Positions 22,401 to 28,934 of a stretch of 64,000 bases of DNA are shown in pieces. The notes beneath the pieces were generated by a model, which made no database searches, was not told the DNA's origin, and saw nothing but the letters and a program-made list of their open reading frames with translations. How positions within the stretch are numbered: the stretch's first letter is position 1; the number at the start of each line of letters is the position of its first letter. The stretch is from positions 91,700 to 155,699 of the forward strand of contig VXBM01001602.1 in assembly GCA_013400155.1 (NCBI GenBank). The letters are read 5' to 3'. The position numbers and the translations under genes are program-made. The DNA is from Helopsaltes ochotensis. Lineage: Eukaryota; Chordata; Aves; Passeriformes; Locustellidae.

Positions 22401-24552
22401 GCTTATGCTCAAATGTGTTTTTCTCATAGACTCAAGAAGTAAAGCTGAGTCTGGGAACTCATTAGAAAACTACTTAAAAATGCAGTTTGATTATAAAAGT
22501 AGAAATGGAAAGGAGCAGGAGAGGATAGGCTAGTATAATATCTATAGAATTTCATCAAATATTTTAATAGTTTCATTACATAAATTGGGTGATGGCTTTG
22601 GGGTTTGTCAATTTTAAGCTGCTATACAGTCTTTACTATGTAGAAATATTCAATTCTGTGGCATAACGTCTATATATCATCAACGTGATTGAAATAATAT
22701 GTATTAATTATAGAAAGTAGGACAGACCTTGTCAGCAGTATCAACACTGTATGCATTACCTGAACATAGATTAAACTGCGTTTTGTTTGGAATGCTGTGT
22801 GTTACACTGGTATTTTTTGTTAACTGTTCTTGTTGTTGCTGCATTTCAGTGCAAAGTGATGTCTCAAGTAGCTCTGGACTTGTTGGAGGAGTGCAGCCAC
22901 CCAGTGTCTCAAGCAATTCTGGGCTTACTGGAGAAGGGCCACCACCCACTGTCTCAAGTAGTTCTGGACTTGCAGGGGGAGTACAGCCACCCAGTGTTTC
23001 AAGCAGCTCTGGACTTGTAGGAGGAGTGCAACCACCAACTGTTTCCAGCAATTCTGGTCTTGCAGGAGGAATGCAGCTACCTGCTGTCTCCAGTAGCTCT
23101 TCCCTTGCTGGCGGGATTCAGCCAACTAATGCCTCAAGTAACTCCGGACTTATGGCTGGAGTGCCACCACCAAATGTCTCAAGCAGCTCAGGGCTTCTAG
23201 CTGGAGTTCATCCACCTGGTGTCTCAAGCAGCCCTGGCCTTCTGACTGGAATGCAGCCGCCCAGTGTGTCCAGCAGCTCAGGGGTTCTGGCAGGAGTACA
23301 GCCACCGAGTGTTTCAAGCAACTCTGGGCTTCTCATAATGCCACCACCCAATGTTTCAACTAGTTCTGGACTTATGGGAGTGCCACCACCAAATATTTCA
23401 AGTAATTCTGGACTTCTGGCAATGCAGCATCCAGCTGCAGTTCCAAACATGCCTCATTTAAATATCAGTAATCAAAGAATGCCAGGAATGCCTCTTATAG
23501 ATATCCGTCCAGGCCTAATGCCCCATTCACCTGGACCAAGGTTTCCATTAATGCAGCCAGGAATGCCACCACAGCGTACTATTCCTCCTCCTGCAATCCT
23601 TGATCCATCTCTTCACCCACCACCACCTCGAGGTCCTTTTCCTCCAGGAGATATTTTTAATCAAACAGAAAGACCTTTTGGAACACCAGGAAGACAAAAT
23701 ATCGATAACATTTCTAATCCAGAGAAAAGGCTACCACTTGGAAGTGATAACATTCAACAGGAGGGAGACAGAGATTATCGCTTTCCTCCGGTGGAAAACC
23801 GAGATAATCTTAACAGACCATCTCCGGTGGACGTCAGAGATTCTGTTGGACGACCACCAGTTGATCCAAGAGAAGGTATAGGAAGGCCTCCAGTAGATGG
23901 AAGAGAACACTTCGCAAGACCACATATAGACATGAGAGAAAATTTTGGAAGACCAGGTATAGATAACCTTGGCCGAAGAGAGCATTTTGGTTTCAATTCA
24001 GACAAGCACTGGGGACAGAGAGGAGATTATGATGAAAGAGAGCACCATGCCTTCCCTATTTATGGTGGCCCTAAAGGCTTCCATGAAGACAGAGAGAGGT
24101 TTCGGCATGTAAACTATAGGTTTGATAGTAGAAGTGGTCCCGGTTGGAATAGAGGATTTGAACAAGATGCTCACAGAGATTTTGATGACCGCAGAAGACC
24201 CTGGGAAAGACAGAGGGATAGGGATGACAGAGATTTTAATTTTTGCAGAGAAATTAATGGAAACAGGTTTGGAAGAGACAGAATGCCAAACAACTGGATC
24301 CCACCTCCACATCCACGGGTTTTTGAATATTTTGATGGGGCCACTTCTCAACGCAAAGCTGATAATATGCCCCAGGTAAATGGTGAAAATACAGAGACAG
24401 AAAGTCAGCCACCAACTGCGCAGGTGCAGGATGATCCAGAACTTTATGAAAAACTGACATCTTCCATCGAGATAAACAAAGAGAAGAGTGACACAGAAGC
24501 TGATATAGAGAGTGAACCAGTGGTAGAAAGCACAGAAACTGAGGGGACATAA
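1302..24552 (+). CDS. SCAF8: SCAF8 (RBM16), SR-related CTD-associated factor 8, 5'-truncated by window edge
   Basis: This is a nuclear protein that binds the phosphorylated C-terminal domain of RNA polymerase II through its CID and RNA through its RRM. In human cells SCAF8 and its paralogue SCAF4 act as anti-terminators that suppress early poly(A) site use. Sixteen exons join into 3,756 nt (1,251 residues plus TAA) with matching phases and GT-AG introns throughout. Order: end of the CID (1-33), Gln-rich region (about 88-115 and 195-221), acidic patch (266-287), RS domain (291-350), RRM (368-445), Pro-rich region (536-625), a 13-unit repeat (689-881), Arg/Asp/Pro repeats (999-1065), and an acidic tail ending ESTETEGT. 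I recall the human protein as about 1,271 residues; this one would be near 1,358, and the extra length lies mainly in the repeat. The tail and RRM match SCAF8 rather than SCAF4. The first exons lie left of the window. Confidence 0.97.
1459..2584 (+). other. SCAF8: SCAF8 intron between CID exon and TPVTP exon
   Basis: Ordinary AT-rich intron with a strong pyrimidine tract before the acceptor TTTTTAG at 2584. Open frames here, such as the reverse-strand one at 1696-1890, show no family resemblance. I see no repeat. Confidence 0.75.
2585..2715 (+). CDS. SCAF8: SCAF8 exon: TPVTP linker, DPWVSQI segment
   Basis: Completes Gly53 and encodes residues 54-96 (TPVTPVTPANVAQSL, then PDPWVSQIANTDTLAAV, then QILQSPQGQQ), ending in phase 0 at CAG|GTAACT. 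The region is close to identical to the human SCAF8 linker as I recall it. It starts the Gln-rich region that runs into the next exon. Confidence 0.96.
2716..5604 (+). other. SCAF8: SCAF8 intron
   Basis: A 2.9-kb intron. A perfect inverted repeat lies at 3045-3083 and a purine-rich stretch at about 3840-3905. It ends at the acceptor CTTTTCTCTTTTAG (5604). The open frames inside (for example 3292-3600 and 3946-4272) are unrelated to anything I recognise and look like chance. Confidence 0.75.
3045..3083. repeat. Perfect inverted repeat, 16-bp arms, 7-nt loop
   Basis: The left arm TTGTATATATCCACAA (3045-3060) is the exact reverse complement of 3068-3083, separated by seven bases. It lies within a SCAF8 intron and could fold as a short hairpin in the pre-mRNA. 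It may be the remnant of a palindromic element. It is too short to call a microRNA precursor. Confidence 0.85.
5605..5781 (+). CDS. SCAF8: SCAF8 exon: Gln/Leu/Ala-rich helix segment
   Basis: Encodes residues 97-155, phase 0 on both sides, so skipping would keep the frame. It opens LQQLIQTLQIQQQKPQPSLL, continues with a Leu-rich QALDAGLVVQLQALTAQL and a run of six Ala, and ends SVSFNK. The composition suggests an amphipathic or coiled-coil helix. The first part is a Gln-rich low-complexity tract. The donor is AAG|GTAGAA. Confidence 0.96.
5990..6034 (-). mobile_element. Probable CR1 3'-end scrap
   Basis: The bases TAGAATATCTAGAGTTGGAA and then GGGACCCACAAAGG match the reverse complement of a typical avian CR1 3' end (tail plus the segment before it). 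Only about 45 bp is recognisable and there are no clear boundaries. Confidence 0.55.
6300..6445. repeat. Low-complexity AACC / poly-C / poly-A block
   Basis: Contains about six tandem AACC units (roughly 6315-6340), then a run of C near 6358-6367, then long A runs to about 6396 broken by single C bases. Both strands show long spurious reading frames here because stop codons are depleted. Confidence 0.9.
9362..9441 (+). CDS. SCAF8: SCAF8 exon: KLMDRFDFGE segment
   Basis: A short 80-nt exon encoding residues 156-181 (KLMDRFDFGEESEQNEEPKK, then ETPSSQ), plus two bases of codon 182. The phrase LMDRFDFGE is a well-conserved SCAF8 motif. The splice donor is CAGTT|GTAAGA. The next exon supplies G, giving Leu182. 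Confidence 0.95.
9442..9842 (+). other. SCAF8: SCAF8 intron
   Basis: A 401-bp AT-rich intron with a long T tract (about 9810-9820) before the acceptor TTTCATTTTAG. No other feature seen. Confidence 0.8.
9843..9960 (+). CDS. SCAF8: SCAF8 exon: Gln-rich coiled-coil-like helix
   Basis: Completes Leu182 and encodes residues 183-221. The core, FHQLAEQLQQQNLEHLRQQL followed by LEQQQPQK, has Leu at roughly heptad spacing on a Gln-rich background and would suit a helical self-association segment (inference). It ends in phase 0 at AAG|GTAAGA. The frame stays open for 112 more codons into the intron. Confidence 0.96.
9961..12533 (+). other. SCAF8: SCAF8 intron with open read-through and CR1 fragment
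   Basis: A 2.6-kb intron. Its first 336 nt remain open in the SCAF8 frame, with TAA at 10297-10299 and an AATAAA at 10635-10640. A CR1 3' fragment lies at 10811-11010, and a purine-rich block at about 11590-11720. The acceptor is CTTGTTATTTAG at 12533. Confidence 0.75.
10811..11010 (-). mobile_element. CR1 LINE 3' fragment
   Basis: On the + strand it begins TCATAGAACCATTGAATAGT, the reverse complement of a CR1 tail. It continues with phrases diagnostic of avian CR1 3' ends read backwards: GACCTTAAGATCATCAAGTC, CCACTAAACCACATCACCCA and AGGGATGGTGACCCCACCAC. Roughly 200 bp survive, so this is a 5'-truncated copy inserted antisense to SCAF8. Confidence 0.85.
12534..12665 (+). CDS. SCAF8: SCAF8 exon: Ser/Gln/Glu-rich linker
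   Basis: Encodes residues 222-265, phase 0 at both ends. It includes GSEHSASPSQGSSQQQFLE and DDSMDIQQQ, both characteristic of SCAF8, and contains Ser-Pro sites. The donor is CAG|GTAAAA. The following intron is only 122 bp. Confidence 0.95.
12788..12900 (+). CDS. SCAF8: SCAF8 exon: acidic patch and start of RS domain
   Basis: Encodes residues 266-302 plus two bases. An acidic stretch (DMDIDEGQDIAEEEIFEQEE) leads into RSRSRTRSRSRS. The donor is the unusual AAG|GTTTTG. The next exon's phase requires this junction; the alternative GTAATT five bases on would break the frame. Confidence 0.92.
12901..13389 (+). other. SCAF8: SCAF8 intron with weak donor
   Basis: A 489-bp intron whose donor, GTTTTG, departs from the usual GTRAGT. 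The acceptor is ATTTTGTAG at 13389. Nothing else recognised. Confidence 0.8.
13390..13583 (+). CDS. SCAF8: SCAF8 exon: Arg/Ser-rich (RS) domain
   Basis: Completes Arg303 and encodes residues 304-367. It is dense in RS dipeptides and basic residues (SPRKRRSRSRSGSRKRKHRK), followed by ERRAREREKERQKKGLPPIR. RS domains mediate contacts with other splicing and transcription factors and usually carry nuclear targeting signals. The last codon is split (G|GTAAGT), giving Val368. Confidence 0.96.
13584..15753 (+). other. SCAF8: SCAF8 intron before RRM
   Basis: A 2.2-kb intron ending TGTCTCTTGACAG. Overlapping open frames on both strands at 14869-15350 have no recognisable motif and are read as chance. 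No repeat was identified. Confidence 0.7.
15754..15854 (+). CDS. SCAF8: SCAF8 exon: RRM first half (RNP2)
   Basis: Completes Val368 and encodes residues 369-401. CSTTLWVGQVDKKATQQDLT holds the RNP2 strand (TLWVGQV), and NLFEEFGQIESIN the first helix and second strand of an RRM. The donor is AAT|GTAAGT. Confidence 0.97.
15855..17474 (+). other. SCAF8: SCAF8 intron within RRM
   Basis: A 1.6-kb intron. Three near-tandem copies of TATTTAGAGT lie at about 16360-16394. The acceptor CTGTTTTTCCATAG is at 17474. No gene or transposon recognised. Confidence 0.75.
17475..17588 (+). CDS. SCAF8: SCAF8 exon: RRM second half (RNP1)
   Basis: Encodes residues 402-439, phase 0 at both ends. RNP1 is GCAYVCMV, which departs from the canonical K/R-G-F/Y-G/A-F/Y-V-X-F/Y pattern. 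HRQDAFRALQKLSSGSYKIG is the second helix and following strand. Skipping this exon would keep the frame but destroy the RRM. Confidence 0.97.
17589..18255 (+). other. SCAF8: SCAF8 intron
   Basis: A 667-bp intron. Two imperfect copies of a 23-bp unit starting CTGATGTA lie at 18025-18072. The acceptor GGTTTCATTTTCAG is at 18255. Confidence 0.75.
18256..18412 (+). CDS. SCAF8: SCAF8 exon: end of RRM and conserved post-RRM block
   Basis: Encodes residues 440-491 plus one base. IAWALNKGVK is the last RRM strand. After it comes the highly conserved TEYKQFWDVDLGVSYIPWEK and then DDLEGFAEGGMIDQETVNT, shared by SCAF8 and SCAF4. The donor is CAG|GTACAG. Confidence 0.97.
18413..19564 (+). other. SCAF8: SCAF8 intron
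   Basis: A 1.15-kb AT-rich intron ending ATCATTTTTAAAG. Reading frames on both strands at 19113-19337 look like chance. No repeat recognised. Confidence 0.75.
19565..19695 (+). CDS. SCAF8: SCAF8 exon: Thr/Gln-rich linker
   Basis: Completes Glu492 and encodes residues 493-535 (WETARSSEAAKENTQTTQSA, ending TQPVTMLQ). Conservation with mammals is lower here. The donor, CAG|GTTGGT, is weak. Confidence 0.93.
19696..20644 (+). other. SCAF8: SCAF8 intron with weak splice sites
   Basis: A 949-bp intron with a GTTGGT donor. The acceptor reads CCATGAAAAAAG, so the pyrimidine tract (TTGTTTTTCTTTCC) is separated from the AG by an A-rich stretch. No other feature. Confidence 0.75.
20645..20789 (+). CDS. 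SCAF8: SCAF8 exon: Pro-rich segment
   Basis: Encodes residues 536-583 plus one base. IPVAPAVPAVSLVPPAFPV and PPPGYSPIPPPPFLRASFNP are typical SCAF8 Pro-rich sequence, likely disordered and able to bind SH3, WW or similar modules (inference). Confidence 0.96.
20790..21304 (+). other. SCAF8: SCAF8 intron
   Basis: A 515-bp intron with a consensus donor (GTGAGT) and the acceptor ATTTTCCGTATAG. Nothing else seen. Confidence 0.8.
21305..21385 (+). CDS. SCAF8: SCAF8 exon: PPPVV repeat
   Basis: An 81-nt exon completing Gly584 and encoding residues 585-610. Three 15-nt units coding PPVVP lie at 21325-21369. Both boundaries are phase 1, so inclusion or skipping leaves the frame intact. The donor is CAC|GTAAGT. 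Confidence 0.95.
21386..21987 (+). other. SCAF8: SCAF8 intron
   Basis: A 602-bp AT-rich intron with the acceptor TCATTTCTCTGCAG. No feature beyond splice signals. Confidence 0.8.
21988..22209 (+). CDS. SCAF8: SCAF8 exon: linker before repeat domain
   Basis: Completes Pro611 and encodes residues 612-684 (LVQPPLPIAQETMKDVPF at the start, QISSSENNRS at the end). Phase 1 at both ends. The sequence follows human SCAF8 with moderate divergence. Confidence 0.95.
22210..22849 (+). other. SCAF8: SCAF8 last intron
   Basis: A 640-bp intron with a good acceptor (TTGTTGTTGCTGCATTTCAG) at 22849. The coding frame is open upstream from 22729, so a stop-based prediction would wrongly extend the exon 5'-ward. 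The phase (G plus TG giving Val685) fixes the true start at 22850. Confidence 0.85.
22850..24552 (+). CDS. SCAF8: SCAF8 terminal coding exon: repeat domain, Arg/Asp-rich region, C-terminus
   Basis: Completes Val685 and encodes residues 686-1251 plus TAA. The order is: a 13-unit array of VSSSSGL..GVQPP type (22861-23439); a Met/Pro-rich part with RMPGMPLIDIRPGLMPHSPG; Pro-rich HPPPPRGPFPPGDIF; a five- to six-unit VDxRExxGRPP repeat (23791-23991); an Arg/Asp-rich stretch with DDRRRPWERQRDRDDRDFNF; the conserved PPPHPRVFEYFDGATSQRK; and the acidic end DIESEPVVESTETEGT. The last parts are the most conserved and give the firmest SCAF8 assignment. Confidence 0.97.
22861..23439 (+). repeat. SCAF8: In-frame 45-bp coding tandem repeat, 13 units
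   Basis: Ten 45-bp units (starting 22861, 22906, 22951, 22996, 23041, 23086, 23131, 23176, 23221 and 23266) are followed by two 42-bp units (23311, 23353) and one 45-bp unit (23395). Each codes roughly V-S-S-x-S-G-L then a Gly/Ala/Val/Gln/Pro stretch. All units keep the frame. Confidence 0.93.
23791..23991 (+). repeat. SCAF8: In-frame 33-bp coding repeat (VDxRExxGRPP)
   Basis: A 36-bp unit at 23791-23826 is followed by 33-bp units at 23827, 23860, 23893 and 23926 and a divergent one at 23959. The shared core is V/I-D-x-R-E/D then x-x-G-R-P-P. The human protein carries a similar repeat as I recall, so this one is old. Confidence 0.88.
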
Positions 24553-25223
24553 TCATCACTCAGTAGGTAAAAGATACCTTTTGTAAAGTTGTCATCTCTC
24601 TGTAATAGATAAATGGCTGACTGGACCGTAGCAGTTCACTTTTGTCTGCCAGAATTAAGTTAATCTGATGTTCATGTTCATCTTTCACTTAAATAACTGT
24701 ACAACTGACTTGTATAGAACACTGTTCTTAATTTGAACATGGTAGGTAAACGTTTTTTTTTGCTTTTGTTTTTTTTTTTTTAATTTTATTTTATTTCTTT
24801 GGTAAAACATAAACTTGCCCCCAGTTGCTTTTAATTTCACAATGATAAATTAACAGCTTGTCAAACAAAGACTTCCTATGGAAGAAAATGGAATTTTTAG
24901 ATACTACCCTTAGTTTGGCTATCGAAATTGTTATACTTGAAAACAGGTGCTGGTGTATCTTGTCCGTGTTTTTAGGCTGCTGCAGAATTTTAAAGTATAG
25001 ATAAAGCTGTGATATTTTATGTTCCTACAATTTGGCAGAAAAAAAAATGGCCCATGTTACTTCAGGAGCATAACACAGAGATTAAAAGTGATTTTGTAAA
25101 ATCTACACTATAGTCTCTGTTTTCTCTAAAGTAAGTGTTTGTGATTTGTTCCTCGTACTGCAGTGGGTTTAAAAAAATGAAAAAGTACATTTTAATGTTG
25201 GGTGCATTTTGTTTTTAGATGCC

Positions 25224-25229
25224 AATAAA
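25224..25229 (+). promoter_or_regulatory. SCAF8: Poly(A) signal AATAAA, upstream candidate
   Basis: A canonical hexamer 672 nt after the stop codon, followed by T- and GT-containing sequence (TTTGTTTGATAACAGTGTTT). It could give a shorter 3' UTR. Confidence 0.55.
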
Positions 25230-25535
25230 GCATATTTGTTTGATAACAGTGTTTTAGGTATTGTATTTTTTTTAAAACGTGCAAGCTCTAAAAACTTGGA
25301 ATCAGCAATGATATGTGCTTAGCCAGTTGTTGCAAAAGGTTTATATTATTTTTGTAAAACCAATGCAACAGTTATATGTGCAAGAAGCATATGGTTTTAC
25401 ATCAAAGATCATGCAGTCATATTAGTTTATGTAAATAACATGTATGTAAATATCTGTGTAAACTGTTTGTAGATACCACTTTTTCTGTGCGTGCCTGTGT
25501 ATGTGCAAGCACTCACAGAATGCTGTAGGCACTTC

Positions 25536-25541
25536 AATAAA
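25536..25541 (+). promoter_or_regulatory. SCAF8: Poly(A) signal AATAAA, main candidate
   Basis: A canonical hexamer in CTTCAATAAAATTG, about 985 nt after the stop codon, with GTTGTG shortly downstream as a possible GU-rich element. It is the best candidate for the principal end of SCAF8 mRNA. Confidence 0.7.
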
Positions 25542-25560
25542 ATTGAAATGAGACTAGGTT

Positions 25561-28482
25561 GTGAAAATTTGCCTTTCACCTTCTTTAGGTAGTAAGATAG
25601 AACTTATTTCACTGCAGTACTGCAGTACTGTCAGGCTTGTATTTATCTGTTCGTGCTCATTATTACAATGTTCTTACTACTAGAAGGTAGAACACATATA
25701 TGTAATATGCAGTAGGATTCTAGCTTATTTTTTAAAATGCATGAAGCCAAAACTTAAGCGAATATTTGCATTTTCTTATTTTGTAATATATTTGGTGTTC
25801 TGGATAGATAGTGTTAGTGTTTGAGTACTTTGTGGTTAATTGATTTTAATGACTCAAAGTTCAGAAATGTTGCATGAAAAGTAAAAAGCTGCTGTTGGTC
25901 TGAAAACCCTACATGTTTTTAACAGAAATAAGAGTTCAGGGGTTGTGTTTTGATGGAATAACATTGAAGTTGAACCTCTTTTAAAATTGTTGCGATGAAT
26001 TGGCTGCTTAGGTAAATTAGTAGTGCTGTACTCTGCTGTTTCTCTTTGCTGCTTGTGTATCCTTTCAATTGGCGGTGAAAGATTAAGCTGTAGGGTGATG
26101 TCAGATTTTCAGTTTGTTCCATTCAAGTGCATTTCACCGTCTTTCAAAGTAAGTTTTGTTCAAATTCTGTGTCTGAAAGCATCTTTTCACTCAGTTTTAA
26201 GAAAGTTGTTTTCCTCTTGCATAATAAGATAAGTGTAGATTCTGTTACATGAATGCCCCTTTGGTAAAAGAAACATTTTTAGCTCAGATTAGAGTTTTGA
26301 TCTTTAACATTAAAGCATTAACATGCAAGTTTTATTTCCCCTTCTGCTTCCTTCAAAGGGGTGAAAGTATGAAAACATCACATGAGTGTAAAGCATTAGC
26401 ATACCTTTGAACCTAGAAGGAAGTTACTCATGTATGTAGTCCTCTTCCTCTGGAAGGTGGGATGTTTTTTCATATACTGTGTCATGGTTCAATTTTTCAG
26501 TTCCAGGGACTTTTATTCTGGATAGTAAACAGACAGCTTACTGAAGGTAGCCCTTGGAAAGACTGGACCTGAATGAATTATTATCTATTGTGCAAGTAGT
26601 AGTCACTAGGTATGCATTAAATAACCACTGCTTTGTAATGGACCTTGCTGATGTGTTTATTACCAGAAAGTGTCTTGGGAGTTGAGATGAGCAATGTTTA
26701 AGGTAAATAAATGTATTGTCACGGGCAGTCTCTGGCTCAAAGAGCTGGACCAATGCTGCTGTAGCACCTACTCATAGTGTTCTGGTCAGGCAGATTTGGT
26801 TGTGTGAAAGCCCAAAAGCACAAAATAGCTCTGAGGATATTTTATGAACTTAAGGGGTTTTATTTCATTTTAATACGTTCAGTTTGAAAAGGCTTCAGTC
26901 ATAGACCACAGAAATAAATACTCAAAATCAAACACATATTGCCAGTAGCTTTACATTTTAAACCAGTGAGGGTAATTACATTTTAAACATTTTGTTAAAA
27001 TCCTCCTGAAAACTAGAAGTTAATCTGTTGTTCTTCTAAACTGGGACTGGCAGCGTGGCAAGTTGTTCTTAGTATGAAGGTTTAGGTAAATTACCAGGTG
27101 AGAGTTGTTAAACAATTTGGTTGGTAGTGGTATAGAACAATGCATTTACTGAATCTATTATCTTTGTTAATATCTTTCAAACATGAATAAATTGGCTACT
27201 GTACATATGTGTTACACCATCAATTTCTAAACACTTGGTTTTTTTGTAGAATAAAAGTTTGTTGTACAGTCTTCAGTTGCATCATGTTTACAGCTAGAAC
27301 TGTTCTATTTCTTATTTAAATAATGTAGCATGCAGATATGTATTACCAAAATGTAGCCATATTTAGAAACTTGAAGAGACTTTATATTAATGAAACAGTC
27401 TGATTTCTTTATCTTGCCAGTAGGAAGTTTTAAATGTTTCAGAGCTGGAGTGAAGACTTTCCTTTCTTATTGCAGATTAAGCCATCATAATCCAACATGT
27501 ACACTGCAAGAAACTGTCCTGACACCCAGACCAATTCTTTGATGTAAATCATGGGAGTGACTTCTAAATTTTGCTTTTGCAAAGGAGAGAGTGAGATTGG
27601 GACAGAAAGAGGATGGGGCCAGGCATTGGGGTAGCAGTTCTGGCTTACAGCTGTTTAAACAGCTGTTTAGGTGTTTAAAGCTTGCTGTAGTGATGAAAGG
27701 TTGTGGGTTCTAGCAACTGAAGAAGCTGATGTACGAGTCACATAAGCAAAAGATATTTCAGGTAGCTTTGCAGGCAACACACTGTATTTAGGCACACACA
27801 TTTACTTGAAAACCGTATGCATCAGTAAGTTTTTTGATGTATTTACCTTTTTAAACAGGCTGTGGTTCTTTCACTGTAGTGCATTTGGGTAGAACACCGT
27901 ATTCCATAAAGATGAAATGTATCCTTTGCTATGAGGACACGATTTTTTTGCTGAAATTTCACAGCCTTTTCCTGTGAAGTACTGGTACGCTTTCCTTTAA
28001 TGTGTGGTGCTTCCTTTTGTTATAGGCTCGGGGGAATATATTCTGTTAGATTCCTTTGTTTCAGTAGAGCTCTATAACATACTTAGAGCTACTTCAGTGA
28101 TTTAAATGACTTTATGAAGTTAAGGAACTTTTAGCCTGAGTAAGTCTAGATGGGAGTACTGTAATCAAGCCTGTAGTGGGGTATGCACAGGCATTACTTA
28201 TGCACAATTGGAAAATTATAAAATTAACTTATGTATAGAAGGTATTTATAAGATAAGCCAATTTATTACTGAAGTCTCTGAATATACAGTTTGAGCAGTT
28301 TTTACCGTGTACAAGGATATTTTCTGCTGGTCAAACTGAAAGTACTCTTGACTTTTTGCCCTAACTCACATCTTTGGGTAATTCGATTTGAAACTGATAA
28401 AAATGGATCCTAAATTTCATTCTCTGTCTTTTCAGTAATGGTGACTTTTTGTTTGTTGCTAGATAATGGGAGAGCTGAACAG
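25561..28482. other. Non-coding flank downstream of SCAF8
   Basis: AT-rich sequence without a recognisable gene. It includes a further AATAAA at 27250-27255, which could end a long SCAF8 3' UTR, and a 20-bp palindrome at 27647-27666. Short open frames here (for example 25919-26232) are unremarkable. Confidence 0.7.
27250..27255 (+). promoter_or_regulatory. Possible distal poly(A) signal
   Basis: AATAAA embedded in TAGAATAAAAGTTTGTTGT, with TG-rich sequence following directly. If used by SCAF8, the 3' UTR would be about 2.7 kb. Confidence 0.4.
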
Positions 28483-28783
28483 TCAGAATCATCGAATGGC
28501 TTGGGTTGAAAGGGACCTTAAAGATCATCTAGTTCGAAGTCGCATGCCATAGGCAGAGACAGCTCCATTAGATCAGGTTGTTCTAAACTGCATCCAGCCT
28601 GGCCTTGAACACTTCCAGGGATGGGGCATCTGTAACTTCTCTGGGCAACCTGTTCCAGTGCCTCACCATTCTCAGAGTAAAGAATTTGTATCAAATCTAA
28701 GTCTGCTCTACATCAGTTTAAAACCATTGCCCCTTGTTCTATCCCTTCATGCTCTTGTAAAAAGTCATACTTCAGCTTTATAA
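28483..28783 (-). mobile_element. CR1 LINE 3' fragment
   Basis: The + strand reads as the reverse complement of an avian CR1 3' end: TCGAATGGCTTGGGTTGAAA, GGGACCTTAAAGATCATCTA, CTGGCCTTGAACACTTCCAG, CTCTGGGCAACCTGTTCCAG and TTAAAACCATTGCCCCTTGT. About 300 bp survive, 5'-truncated. It matches the chicken-type CR1 better than the fragment at 10811. Confidence 0.93.
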
Positions 28784-28842
28784 TTTTAAAACCTATTCAG
28801 AATATCAGGAGGCATCAAGAGTAACTGGACAATTTTTTTTTA

Positions 28843-28934
28843 TTAATTCATGTTATTAAAGAATCTTTCTTTCCCTTTTTTGTTATTGTTAATTCAGGTA
28901 ATTAAAGGATCTTTCTTTCCCTGTTGTGACATCT
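28843..28934. repeat. 46-bp tandem duplication
   Basis: Two imperfect copies begin TTAATTCATGTTATTAAAGA (28843) and TTAATTCAGGTAATTAAAGG (28889). Both continue with ATCTTTCTTTCCC. The unit length is 46 bp. Confidence 0.85.

Larger units (their letters stand above)
24553..25560 (+). other. SCAF8: SCAF8 3' UTR (proximal form)
   Basis: Non-coding, AT-rich sequence from the TAA to a likely cleavage site about 20 nt after AATAAA at 25536-25541. It contains T-rich tracts (24757-24795), a Pumilio-type TGTAAATA at 25445-25452 and a GT-rich stretch (TGCGTGCCTGTGTATGTG) before the signal. The exact cleavage point cannot be read from sequence alone. Confidence 0.8.

Noticed and set aside
22704..23450. 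Reverse-strand open frames with repeats of LLETLGGCTPP type (22704-23051 and 23208-23450)
   Set aside because: They are antisense shadows of the in-frame SCAF8 repeat array and owe their regularity to its 45-bp period.
1302..24552. Assignment as SCAF4 instead of SCAF8
   Set aside because: The linker (DPWVSQI, LMDRFDFGE), the Ser-rich repeat, and the C-terminal ESEPVVESTETEGT are SCAF8-type as I know these paralogues.
25611..25632. Short palindromic repeat of CTGCAGTA units
   Set aside because: About 20 bp of simple alternation; common by chance and without context.
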